A stretch of 64,000 nucleotides of DNA, from NCBI GenBank assembly GCA_036362985.1, contig JAYGXS010000003.1, positions 37,381,670-37,445,669 on the forward strand. The letters run 5' to 3'. Source of the DNA: Ligula intestinalis (lineage: Eukaryota > Platyhelminthes > Cestoda > Diphyllobothriidea > Diphyllobothriidae). This document shows positions 21,546 through 31,292 of the stretch, piece after piece. Each line of letters opens with the position of its first letter. Position 1 is the first letter of the stretch. A program made the position numbers and the translations under genes. A model generated the notes under the pieces. That model did no database searches. It was not told the origin of the DNA and was given only the letters and a program-made list of their open reading frames with translations.

Positions 21546-23434
21546 CCATGTAGTTCTGATGTGGGAATGCAGTTTATTTTCCTTCCTTGCCCAACCGAAG
21601 ACCTACGACCACATATTTGGCCTGGCGATTTCGAGCAGATGAAACATGATACCTGTTTCATAAACTGGACATCCCTACTGTCCGACAATGTTGAAGAAGC
21701 TTGATAACAATTCAAAGGGATAGTCCATAACCTCATTTCTAGCTGCTGCCCAACTACGCGCAGAAAACTAACGAACAGACCTCACTGGTTGACCCCATTT
21801 TTCAAGATGGAAGTTAAAGAGAAGATAAAACTGTGAAGAAAGTCCCTTTTTGATAGGACAACCGAATATTTCCATAGTTACAAGATGCGGAGGAACCGGG
21901 TCAAACGTCTTATTGTCAGAAATCGAAAGGTGTTCGAACAGGGTCTGTTAAACCGTGTCATGTTTAATCCCAAAGTCCTTTACAGTTATATGAGGCAGAG
22001 CACGCGGAATAAGGTCCTATCCCCTATTTCGAACTGTTGAAGGGACAGAAACCTCGGAGGTCCAGGATAAGACTGCCATGTCTCTCAGTTCTTCCTGTCC
22101 GTGGAGACGACTGAACCTGATTTTTATCCCACTTTTATGAAAACGATTCGATTCCATTCATTGATACAATCCTCTTCATCGAAGATATAATTAGGACTGA
22201 CCTTCTAACTTTGAAAGAATCGACCTCCCCAGGCCCCGATGCAATCCCGGCAAAGCTATTGAAGGAGCTAGCTTCTAAAGTGTCCAAGCAGCTAGCCTTA
22301 ATCTTCCTAGCGTCATTTGCTACTGGGTGCCTTCCTTTTGATTGGAAGACAGCAACGCTCACTCCGCTTTTCAAGAGTGGAAGCTGAGCGTCCGCAAATA
22401 ATTATAAGCCGGTTACTCGAGTTACTCTAGCAGTTCCTCGAGTAGCGTCTCCTTTTTTCCGATGCCCAACACGGCTTTCGCAGTGGTAGGCCCTGTCTTA
22501 CGAATCTGCTCTTCTCACTTGATCGCTGGACCAAAGCACGTGACGAGGGCAAAATGATGCATGCCATCTACATTGACTTCAAAAAGGCATTCGACACCGT
22601 CTTCTACCAAAGTCTCCTGCATAAACCGCGCTGACGACATAAAATTATGGAAAGTTGTCCAAAATATGGCAGATGAAAGCTATCTGCAAGCTCAATTGAA
22701 CAGATGGGAGGAGTAGTCAAAGCACTGGCTTATGTCTTTCAATGCTAGTAAATGCAAGTTTCTTCAAATTGGCAGTTGTAGAGCATCCAGTTCGAAGGTC
22801 TATTCCTTAAACGGTACACCGTTACAACAAGTTGAGAGTCAGAAGGACTTGGGTGTGTGGATTACTTCTTCACTCAAACCAATGCTGAATTGTACGAAGA
22901 CGGCGAAGTCGGCCAGATCTATACTACAGCTGAGTAGACGAGCCTTTATGGGATTTTAAAAGGATAGCTTTTCCAATATATTTGGAAGGTTCGTCTGGCC
23001 GCATCTGGAGTTCGCTATACAGACATGTAGACTTTGGACTGTCAAAGACTGTACCGTCTTAGAGAAGCTCCAGAGGCGAGCAACAAAAAATGATTAAAGG
23101 TTTGGGAACACTGCCATATGAAAGCAGACTGTCAACCCTCAATCTATCTCCCCTTTCCTACAGGCAATTTCGAGAGGACCTCATCCTTACCGTCCGTATT
23201 ATGAATAACATAGACTGCTGCTTCGTCCCCGACGATTTAATTACCCAGGCTTATACGCTAACTCTGCAAGGGCATCCCCTTAAACGACGTCCTAGCAAAG
23301 CAAGCATCGACGGACGAAAGTTATTCGTCAGCAACAGAGTAGGTGCAGCGTGGAAAGCCCTTCCCGAAGGGGTTGTTCCCTCCACTTGTGTTAATTCATT
23401 TAAGAACAGACTGGACATGCACGAAATCCCATAA
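21546..23434 (+). pseudogene. LINE ORF2, broken reverse transcriptase and C-terminal domain
   Basis: Pieces in order across frames: DHVVLMW (endonuclease end), GPDAIPAKLLKELAS near 22240 (finger motif), DAQHGFRSGRPCLTNLLFS near 22470, IYIDFKKAFDTV near 22570 (palm motif A, catalytic Asp present), ADDIKLWK at about 22634 (motif C; the aromatic residue before ADD is replaced by Arg), then MSFNASKCKFLQIG (22732) and LGTLPYESRLS (23108) to a final VNSFKNRLDMHEIP (23434). Motifs A and C are separated by only a few residues instead of the usual 60-100, so the middle of the palm, including motif B, has been deleted. The RT cannot work. Confidence 0.85.
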
Positions 23435-23661
23435 TGACACACCCCATGTAAAAGACATAACATTTCACTCGTGATTAACAAGTAATTATGTTTTTATTAC
23501 TATTTGGACTACCTGACAAATGTTGTGTCTGCCCCCAGAACATGTAATTGGCGTACTTTTTAATTTTGTTTGCATCCATATATTTCCTATCGTCTTGTTA
23601 CCAATAGGGAGTTCAAAGGCATTCGCTTATCCTTCCCTCAATAAACTGATACTGATACTGA

Positions 23662-24454
23662 ATTGGAGAGCAGAAAAAATGGCGGCTGAATTGCGAAAAC
23701 CCGCTGGTGTGATCATTCAAAGGAACCCAGAGAGCAATGCGTCACAAAAACACTTAAGAGGGATAGTTTTCGAGAGTTTCGTTGGAGAAAGTCAGAAGTA
23801 GGACGCAGGTAGATGCTGCTCCATATGAAAGAGGTCCCTTGAAAAAAGTGTATTCAATTTGACGCAAGCAGAGAATATTTAAGTTGGTAACTTTTGTTAC
23901 GATATTTGCTATAATATAATGCAAAAAAGGTGATATGCTACCTCAAACGTCTTATTTTTCTTCGTAATGTTTTATGTAGCCCTCGAAATTTATGCATGCT
24001 AATCGGACCCAGTTTTTATTTCATTCGTCAATAATAATCTCATGTATGCATGACGGTGCATTCTGACCCTACGCAAAGCTCCCACCAACGGTCCACGCGT
24101 ACATGCGTGGAACAAACACAGGGACTGGATGAGAAATGCGCTCCCATAACAAATTCCGCACCTGGGGATCTGTTTTGCCACATCTATGCACTGAATTATG
24201 GCTCGCCACTCACTTGCGACCTATCCCCTCATCAGATGGCTGATCGGCTCGGACAGTGCACTAATTCGTAGAAGAGGGGTGCGAGAATGAGGTCGACGCT
24301 GGTCATCGCGTTTTACAAATTCCTTGCAACCTGCAGGTTTTTCAAAACTATCACAATGCGCTCGGACGGCTGACAACCGACTAGATAACCCGGTCCCCGT
24401 TGGAGCGAAGATAAAGGCAGCAATGGCACTGTGGAAGTCTTGGGAACTAAGTCA
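23662..24454. other. No recognised feature
   Basis: No ORF or repeat that I can name lies between the LINE and the PLE fragment. Confidence 0.4.
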
Positions 24455-24500
24455 CTTAAGAAGAAGGTGACTCGATCGCTGGGATAATACTTTTATTCTC

Positions 24501-24536
24501 CTGACGTTTCGACATCCGTCGTGAATTCATCGTCAG
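24501..24536 (-). ncRNA. Hammerhead-like core in a PLE terminus
   Basis: The minus strand reads CTGACGATGAATTCACGACG, then GATGTCGAAACGTCAG. CTGANGA and GAAAC match the two invariant boxes of a hammerhead ribozyme and a GTC follows directly. An outer CTGACG/CGTCAG stem and an inner CGAC/GTCG stem can also form. Stem II in the classical sense is poor here. PLE termini are known to carry hammerhead motifs; whether this copy cleaves is not shown. Confidence 0.35.
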
Positions 24537-24749
24537 AGACATTAGCAGAAAACCGTAGCAGAAACGGGTAACACATGCACAGGAGTTTGCAGTATTTATA
24601 GGATACAGTAATTACTGCAAAGTACAGCGACAGTTAACGTTAGTTGCCTTCTTGCGCGTGGATTGTTCGTTGGACGGCACGTGGACTCTGACTTGTTGAA
24701 AGTTCATCACGCGTGGTGGACTCGGGCATGATGATTGCTCGGCCATCTG

Positions 24750-25033
24750 GTTCTTTGGTGTTAGTGTAGGATGACGAAATCGTTCCCCAAGTGGCGAATA
24801 GCTTTGGCCGAATTGAGTCTCAGCACCGAGTATGGATTGGGTCAATCTTTGCACTTGTTTATGGATTGGGGGCCCGTGAACAATGACTCAAATAATTTTC
24901 GGCTCACCCGATTGTCATCTCTTGCGAGAATTTCGGCCTCATCGTATTTGAATGTATGATCGAGTCTCTTCAAATGAGCCGCAATTTGAGAATCGGCATC
25001 ATTTCGCCGCATTGCTGCTGCGTATCTTTGATG
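24750..25033 (-). pseudogene. PLE endonuclease C-terminal fragment
   Basis: The minus strand reads AAAMRRNDADSQIAAHLKRL, then HTFKYDEAEILARDDNRVSR and KLFESLFTGPQSINKCKD, a stop, then PNPYSVL. This fits the region after the GIY-YIG core of PLE proteins (H...H.F.F..A.IL....R..R...E......SINR...LP..Y). The catalytic GIY-YIG half and the RT are missing. One in-frame stop and a frame change further on make it a pseudogene. There is no ATG. Confidence 0.75.
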
Positions 25034-25140
25034 ATAAATCCGCGACGGATGTCAAACCGTCAGGCGAATAAAAGTATTGTCCCAGCGATCGAGTAGTCTT
25101 CTTCTCAGTTAATTCCTGGGATTCGCATGTTCGCTTTTAT

Positions 25141-26459
25141 TGGCAATTAAGTCGCTTCATATTTGTTAGTGTGTGAAGTCTCGGTCCATCCTACACGGAC
25201 CTCAGCATATATAAAACGCGTAGGTGGGCCTTTAGCTTTGTCAGCCGCTGCATTCGATCCTGTCTCCGGTTCTCCTGCCTCGTTCGTGCTCTGGAGGATG
25301 GGCCAGGTAGGAAAGCTAGAGATGTCGCACACGTTTGCCATAACCATAAGCTAATGCAGTTCGAATTGACCCTCTCTTCGTAAACCCTACTGGACAGCGG
25401 AATTCGTCGATGATGACGGTCATATGGTCATTTAGCATTTCTGTACCAGTTTTTCCGTCCAAACAGTATTTAAAAACATTTGAATAATGTACAGGATGAT
25501 GAATTTCCCCGCACTACAAGTGGGCCTGCGTTTCATCCCAGCTTTATCACGGTAAAGATATAGGTAGAGAGTTAGCGTCATAACACGGGACTAGGCACAC
25601 TTCCTTGATTTTTGTGCAAAGCCATCAGTATTACGGGGACCAAGGTTTTTTATTTCCGTGCCATGACCACTTTCAGCAGCCTTTGTTCATTACTTTAATC
25701 AACAACTAGATATTGTTCGCCCAGGTCCTATACTGCGAAGCATGTCCTCTGCCACAGCCAAAAATGGGAACAAAACACATTTGTTTAAGTGGTCCAAACT
25801 ATTTACTCATGGAAAAATTTATGAGCGATCAACTTCGGCTATCCAAATATAGCCCCATGTTATCCGAAACTGATTGATCTACTCGTGTATTATAGCTCAA
25901 AAAGGGGACATAAGCGAATGCACGAGGTCGGACTACAATCGCACCAATCCGACAGTGTTCCTGTAGAGTTAGCCTGTCGAAAAGCCTTCCGACTAATCCG
26001 AATGGTTTGGTAAAGCATGCTTCCTATCGGCATCTTGTGCGATATCACTACGTGAACAGTCAATGGCAATTCCATAGTGCGGCATGAGAACGAGTCTGTT
26101 AGGGTTGCCCCTAACTTTTCCTCCCTTGAGCCGAGTTGTAGGATTTGAGCCACGGTTTTCCTGTAAAGGAATCGATTGGGTTCTTCTTCAGCCTGATCAT
26201 ACACAAAGTTGAGGAGCCTGGCTTGCCTATAGAACTGTGGGCTTTGACCCTGGTTTTGGCGCACACGATGTGCCCAGTAGTAGTTCCATTCGTCGGTTTG
26301 AATTTGGTGCGTAAGTATATTTGGTTTTTTTTTTCGGTTGATTGACGTGGCGCAACCAAATTTCTAACGTGACCTTAATCTCACAGACGACGTCACCACA
26401 CTTTTAGGGAACACGTGCAAGCGTCAACGATTCCTGATTGTTCCTATATTCCTTTGCCG
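25141..26459. other. Unassigned; possibly the 3' part of the Gypsy-like element
   Basis: On the minus strand 26359-26111 and 26264-25890 are open (82 and 124 aa). They lie directly downstream of the integrase fragment, where the integrase C-terminus and LTR of a Gypsy element would be. I see no diagnostic motif. A 30-bp block near 26085 (GGCATGAGAACGAGTCTGTTAGGG) recurs with changes near 28507. Confidence 0.35.
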
Positions 26460-26949
26460 GCAATGTATCGCCCGTATGAAACAATCGTTGCTTTAGTGTG
26501 TGGCGTCTGTTGCATTGCCTTTCTATTCACGTCGGGCGACCTATAGGATGACAGCGAAGGAATTAAGTCAAAGGGCGTGTGAAGCTTTCTCTGCATCATT
26601 ACTTCTGCAGAAGAGACGTTGTTTGGGGCGTTCAGGTTGGGACCTTGAAAATTTCGAAAAAACGCTCAACCTGTCCGTTTGACTGCGGGTAATATGGTAG
26701 TGAACGCAGATGATTACTGTCCGACTGTTGGCAGAATCGAATGAAGGCGGCTGAGATGAATTTTCCTCCATTATCGCCTACAAAAATCTCGGGATAACCA
26801 AATCTACTGAACGTTTGCGTAACAATTTGATATCGCAAGATGAATGGCAACAAATTAAGCCAACCAACACAGTATTGGCCCGGTTTTAGGGATTGCTCAA
26901 AATCCACAACCATGAGGTTCCCTTTGGGCCAGTGGTAGCATTGAAACAC
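26460..26949 (-). pseudogene. Gypsy-type LTR retrotransposon integrase, core fragment
   Basis: The ORF 26949-26632 (105 aa) ends with FSRFGYPEIFVGDNGGKF, ISAAFIRFCQQ and LPYYPQSNGQVERFFEIFK. These are the second Asp (GDNG) and the Glu (NGQVERF) of the DDE catalytic triad with the usual spacing. In another frame at 26610-26552 it continues AEVMMQRKLHTPFDLIP, which corresponds to the AELLxGRRLRTxxDLL motif that follows the core. So there is at least one frameshift after the core. The first 60 residues do not align well, and the first catalytic Asp is not secure. The integrase would insert element cDNA; this copy is dead. Confidence 0.8.
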
Positions 26950-27059
26950 AGCCCTACTTACAACCTATCCAAATCGATGACACGAAAACTTAACTTTCTC
27001 TGAGAGGACTCGAGGACCCCAATTAATTTGGCCTCCCAATATCTGGCCGTTATCTGGAT

Positions 27060-28206
27060 TAGAGTAGTTCGACCGCGTAAAACCATGGCCTCTTTCGTCG
27101 TTTTTCATTATTCTTATCTATCCCACAGGACCTGGCATGCGACGTCCTACGCACACAACTCTAAGAGAAATACGACGAGTCGTAATGTACTCTAAAAATT
27201 GACCATAAGTTGCAACTCTTTGCCTTCTGCCAAAGTAACTTTTTAACCTTTAATGGTAGAAAATTATAGGAGATCCCAATGATTTTGATGGGTTCCCCAA
27301 TATTTAGCCTTATCGTAGTACTGCTGTTACAGGAGCTGGAAAAGTCGCCTTTAATCAATTCGAACTTGGATTATGGTGCCGATACATTGACACCAGCTTC
27401 GTTATAATCGAACGGAGCAGATTTCCAAAACCTGCTTAACGGCATCCTCCCTGACATCCAATTTACAAGAAAAGCCAAGAATACCGAACAATTGCTTTCC
27501 TTGACGTGCTCGTCACGCACAGACCCAGTGGAGAGCTCAGCACCGAGGTGTATAGAAAGGCGGCTAACACAATCCAAGTGCCAAGTTTCCATAGCAACCA
27601 CCCGATGGCGAATACACAGGGCTGTATTAGAGCACTCTTCCAGAGCGTAAAACATTGTAGTGAACGTTAGGGAGGAGTTCGAGAACTACGGCATCTCCAG
27701 GACCAAATGACACGGAATGGGTACCAGAACAGCTTCTTTAGCCGCTGCTTCCATACGCACCCACGGGGAACAAAGGAAGGAGAGATACCAACACTCTGAC
27801 ACGTTCTACCGTACATCAAATATGTGTCAGGAGCAAAGAAACATGCCACTGCAGAGTTCGGCGTGGGTTTTACTCATCGTACGACAGCTACCATGCATTT
27901 GCGGGTCATGCACGTAAAAGACCGACTGGAGGTAAATGAGCAGTCTGGCGTCGTTCATCAAGTGCCATGTCGCGACTGTGCACGACCAAGATGCGTACGC
28001 TAGGACGTCAGGGACGCACACTGAGACAAGTTAAGACGACGTGAGTGTGGACTCAGTCAATCACGAATGCTACCCCTTTCTTCAAGTCCCCATTTTCTCG
28101 TAGCCGGACCAAAAACATGCCACTTCTTGTCCTACTCTCATTTTCTCTGATGATGGCCTCCTGTGCAGGACTGAAAGCTCAGACTTTTACAAGAGCTGCC
28201 CCAGTG
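27060..28206 (+). pseudogene. PLE-alpha reverse transcriptase-endonuclease, decayed
   Basis: In order: MASFVV (27087, motif A MVSFDV with the catalytic Asp changed to Val), IPQDLACDVLRTQL, a stop, EKYDES, then FLTFNGRKL and MGSPIF (near 27290, motif B), ELEKSPLINSNL, WCRYIDTSFVIIER (27374; YVDD changed to YIDT), GILPDIQFT, IAFLDVLVTHRPSGELST and VYRKAANT (27491), PYIKYVSGAKKHA, HVKDRLEVNEQSG and VVHQVPCRDC (about 27950), the entry to the GIY-YIG nuclease. At least three frameshifts and several stops are present. PLEs reverse-transcribe their RNA at a nick made by the nuclease. Both palm Asp sites are damaged, so it is inactive. It lies antisense to and between two integrase pieces. Confidence 0.85.
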
Positions 28207-28235
28207 ATCACTTATTTATTTTCTTTGCCGTTTTT
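28147..28235 (+). mobile_element. PLE-alpha terminal repeat with hammerhead-like core
   Basis: CTGATGATGGCC, TCCTGTGCAGGA (a self-complementary 12-mer), CTGAAAGCTCAGAC and GCCCCAGTGATC follow the PLE-alpha terminal order. CTGATGA (28147) and GAAA (28173) are the two hammerhead boxes; TCTGA/TCAGA forms an outer stem. It directly follows the PLE coding remnant and ends near 28207, where Gypsy integrase codons begin on the other strand. Confidence 0.6.
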
Positions 28236-28327
28236 ATTGTCGGCCATTTGCTCTATGCGTCAACGGCGATAAGAAAGGTCTGGCTATTGAGCGGTCCAGC
28301 ATAATCGACTTAAACCTTGAGCCACGG
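28208..28327 (-). pseudogene. Gypsy-type integrase, start of the catalytic core
   Basis: The minus strand reads PWLKV, a stop, VDYAGPLNSQTFLIAVDA, a stop, SKWPTIKTAKKINK. This is the canonical PWxRVHIDYAGP ... FLVVVDAYSKWP opening of a Gypsy integrase core, with both Asp residues of the region present and two nonsense changes. It is the N-terminal complement of the core fragment at 26460-26949, on the same strand and in the right order, separated by the PLE. That suggests one integrase gene split by the PLE insertion. Confidence 0.75.
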
Positions 28328-29949
28328 ACCTTTTGTGTCTGCCTTACCTATGTGTTTTGGTGACAGGTACCGGATGTGAAGGTCTTAGCCCAGCAAAATC
28401 GATTTCCAGCGCTGACGGTGATTTACCGGGAATGCCGTTTTCCCAGCCAAAAGCTGCACGAAGAGCTCCTGATCCGTAAGAAGGGAAAATGGTGACCATA
28501 AACGGCATGCAAACGAGTCGGTTAGGGCTGCTCTAGACACCTTCCTCATACCACTTGGAAATGGAGTCGCACGCAGACCGGACGAAAGCACCATGCGCCA
28601 GGCAATTAATCCAAACGAACCACTGTCATGGCCCAGAACTCGCTTACGGCATCTGGTGCAGTTGCGGACAAAAACAATAACGTCGGAGAATTTGAGAGAC
28701 TAATGTTTCAAGCACGCAGCAGCAGCTGGAAGGAGGAGTGATGCTTGCTCGCAGATCCTATTTCATTTCCGAAACCGGCCACATCTGCAAGTTTAACGAA
28801 GCCAAAAGTATCGAGAGTTCTGATAAATACGGGAGCCGTGACCTGATTGTTTATCCAGCCCGCATTCAATTAACATGCGTGATTACCTCCTGCCTCCACA
28901 TTTGTAGCTGCGATTTTAGTTGAGCAATATTACTAGCAATGCCCGAAGGATGTTGGTGACCAGTAGCCACGGTGATGGCAGGCCAAATGGCCAAGTAATC
29001 GTAATGCAAATATTCGGCAACGTTTATGAAATCACAGTGATTAATGACTAGGGTGCGTTCCGGCAAGAAGCAATTACATCAACTACAACCTCTAGCGTTG
29101 AACAGGATTTTTGCTGATTAAAATAGGTATATGGTTGTCTGGAAACTGCTCCTTATAAATTCTATGATCCTTGTTCCTTTTTTCTTCCTCTTCTAAGGCT
29201 GCCTCTCAACATAAGTTCAAGACAGAATGTGAAACGTCAGGTCCACACGTTTCTTGTTCCCGTAATGGAACTCGCCAGTTCACAAAGGTCTTTTTATTGC
29301 CTGCGCTCTTCGCTAACGTCGTATACATAGAGGACCGTCAGCGGAAGTAGCTGAGCGTAGTTTTATGTGGGTTATCGCTCCCCAAGGTATTAAGTCATCT
29401 TAAAGCAGAAGCGCAGTGAAGCGGACGCGTAAACGGATGGCGTTTATGGTGCATGGTGCATAGAGCTCACGTTCCAAACGGCTAGGCTGCCTTCCAATCG
29501 CTAACTTTACCCCATCTTTTCCTAAATACACATACGCAGAAGACGATACCCCTGGGCTAGAGCCAAACTGACCCACTACTGCACCGGATTGTGCTAGTCT
29601 CTGGTCTGTTATGGTTGAATAATCATGCACCCACAAAATCTAGAAGTAAGCGCATTCCTTTAATATGCGAAATTTCTCCAAATGCCTTATAACTCTAGAA
29701 CCAACCGGAAAAAATCACGTGAGACGCATCTTTTTTTAAAAAGGAACAACATTCGCTTAAATTAAAGTTTGAATAAGCATCGAAAGTGGCATGACGCGTT
29801 TTAAGAATAGTTATTTTCTTCAGGAAATCGGAAATTAGGGTGTTTGACAAGGTTGAATAATTCACTTGAATCAATTGGGCAGTCAAGTTAACGCATGCAA
29901 TTTGGTGGACTTTATACGTTACAGTAGCTTGGTCGGGTAAAACCAGGTG
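28328..29949. other. Mostly unassigned; the first part may be Gypsy polyprotein
   Basis: The minus-strand ORF 28594-28385 lies upstream of the integrase opening and could be its decayed linker or zinc-binding region, but no HHCC motif is visible. From 28620 on I recognise nothing. Confidence 0.3.
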
Positions 29950-30068
29950 TGCTTACACTCACACAGCTGAAGTGTCTAGATGGTTGGCTGTACTAAAGCC
30001 CTCTCTTTTCTGTCGTGAGTTCGAGTCTCATCGAGGTCGTCTATTTTTTCACAGTTTGCCCAAATAAA
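29950..30068 (+). mobile_element. SINE-1-related tRNA-like unit, copy D
   Basis: It reads AGCTGAAGTGTCTAGATGG (A-box region), GGCTGTACTAAAGCC, GTGAGTTCGAGTCTC (B box) and TTTTTTCACAGTTTGCCC. The last block corresponds to TTCACAATTGGGTCAAC in copies A and C. It lacks the terminal repeats seen in copy A. Confidence 0.65.
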
Positions 30069-30342
30069 AATCAGAAATGCCAAGGGCTTTAATATGCCTA
30101 TGGAATATATAATCGTAGTTTGCAGAAGCACGAAGAGAACTTATTTGTGCTAAAGGTCCGCTATATTTAACATGAGAAAAATAATGTGCGCGATTTTAAG
30201 CAATTTCGATTGCAAATGTCCCTTATAAGTTAGTTAATATGACAGCAAATCCGCTTCCTCGTTGTTGGTAGTGTTTTAAAATGGCATCACGTTACTTCGG
30301 TGTCCCTTCTCTCTATGCATTTTTTAATATGTAATTGTCTGA

Positions 30343-30416
30343 ACAAGTGAAGTATGTTGCGTTCCGAGATGATGTGATAAAAAGAGAGAAGATCTTCGGA
30401 AAATCGAGTTTTACTC
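30343..30416 (+). repeat. Relative of the palindromic insertion at 38018 (single arm)
   Basis: AAGTGAAGTATGTTGCGTTCC, GAGATGATGTGATAAAAAGAG and AGATCTTCGGAAAATCGAG match 38021-38092 at roughly 85%. Here the arm is single and the second, inverted arm is missing. Confidence 0.75.
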
Positions 30417-30536
30417 ATGAAATTTCGAACAAGTATCACGTGTTCGTCGTCAGACTAAATGAAAAGTGAGGTCTGGGAATTTCGCACTAGAGGTTTTGGG
30501 GACAGAGGTTACAACGGATGGGGGGGGGCATGTGGT

Positions 30537-31292
30537 GGGAGGGTAAGTAAGTGTCTGATCATCGGTTTCGATGATATCAACCAAGTGCACCAACAGGTTG
30601 GTACAGGAGGTGACGGCCTCAGGGTTTAGTTTAAAGTGATAGAGGACGTAGTTAGCGGCTCCGCATTCTTCACCTTCTCTCATGAGTCTCGAAGACTAGA
30701 CGGGATCCGGCACGGCTGCTGTATCAAATGCAAGCCAATACACCGCCTAATTTAGTCTTAAAGTGACAGTTGAGTTTGTGCGGGTGCTACTGCCCTATCT
30801 ATCCCCACTCACCTATAGTAGGTGTCTGGCCAGACTTAGGTAAACCAGGACTGGTACTGCTTTCTTCTAATACTACATACTAGGGTGATAGCACTTGTTG
30901 GTTCTGGTACTGACTGTTGTGCAAGTCATAAGTGACGCTGATTGAGGTAAGCACTGGGCTCATGTCTAGTAGTACTGGTGCTGGCACTGACGCCACCATT
31001 TATTAGAGGTGATGCTGATTTAGCCAACGCTAGGGCTCATATCCCCTTGGTCTCAACAAGGAGTGTGAATCTGGGTTTATCTATTTTGGGTAAGTGAATG
31101 CTTGGGGTCATCAGCAAGCTGCGTTTGTCATGGTTTCCGCACTTTCATCCCTATCCATGGAACTGTAAGCACTAAGAAAATGCCGATATAGTTGCATGTC
31201 TATGCTAGAAGTGCTAGTTCAAGTACGGCCAGTACTCAGTATGCTATTAGTACTGCCTGTGTGTGCTTTTTTAGGAGTCGCACCTAGTCGCT
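30537..31292. repeat. Long direct repeat L, copy 1
   Basis: About 750 bp nearly identical to 32683-33434 at a constant offset of about 2149 bp. It begins GGTGGGAGGGTAAGTAA and ends near GGAGTCGCACC. On the minus strand both copies keep an open stretch (EECGAANYVLYHFKLNPEAV, then TSCTN and VHLVDII), with about four replacements between copies. The right half is rich in GTACTG/AGTACT words. It may be the two LTR-like ends of an element whose 1.39 kb interior has no coding sequence I know, or a two-unit tandem. No TG..CA ends or TSD were found. Confidence 0.85.

Larger units (their letters stand above)
19790..23661 (+). mobile_element. CR1-like non-LTR retrotransposon, nearly full length, decayed
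   Basis: The order is ORF1 (zinc-finger-like, then a conserved C-terminal block), apurinic-type endonuclease, reverse transcriptase, RT C-terminal domain, 3' UTR and tail. The 3' end is defined by CCCTCAATAAACTGATACTGATACTGA, the same tail as on the minus-strand fragments at 2.4 and 3.25 kb. The 5' edge is not visible and 19790 is approximate. Frameshifts, stops and at least one deletion inside the RT make it inactive. Such elements copy themselves by nicking a chromosomal target and priming reverse transcription from the nick. Confidence 0.85.
24455..25140 (-). mobile_element. PLE-alpha fragment bounded by inverted copies of its own terminal repeat
   Basis: The left end (24461-24524) and the right end (25038-25105) are inverted repeats of about 60 bp. 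Both carry CTCGATCGCTGGGA.AATACTTTTATT, CCTGACG and GACATCCGTCG. Between them, on the minus strand, is the C-terminal part of a PLE endonuclease (24750-25033), followed by about 200 bp of 3' UTR. The right-hand repeat joins the ORF directly, so the copy is 5'-truncated and capped by an inverted terminus. Beyond the repeat, TTAATTCCTGGGATTCGCATGTTCGC matches 44818-44852, showing that the terminal repeat is longer than the inverted part. Confidence 0.8.

Noticed and set aside
26085..28530. Shared LTDSF.CR block (minus-strand ORFs 25890-26264 and 28385-28594) as a Gypsy domain
   Set aside because: The shared stretch is only about 30 bp and lies after the integrase in one place and before it in the other. 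This does not fit one domain order.
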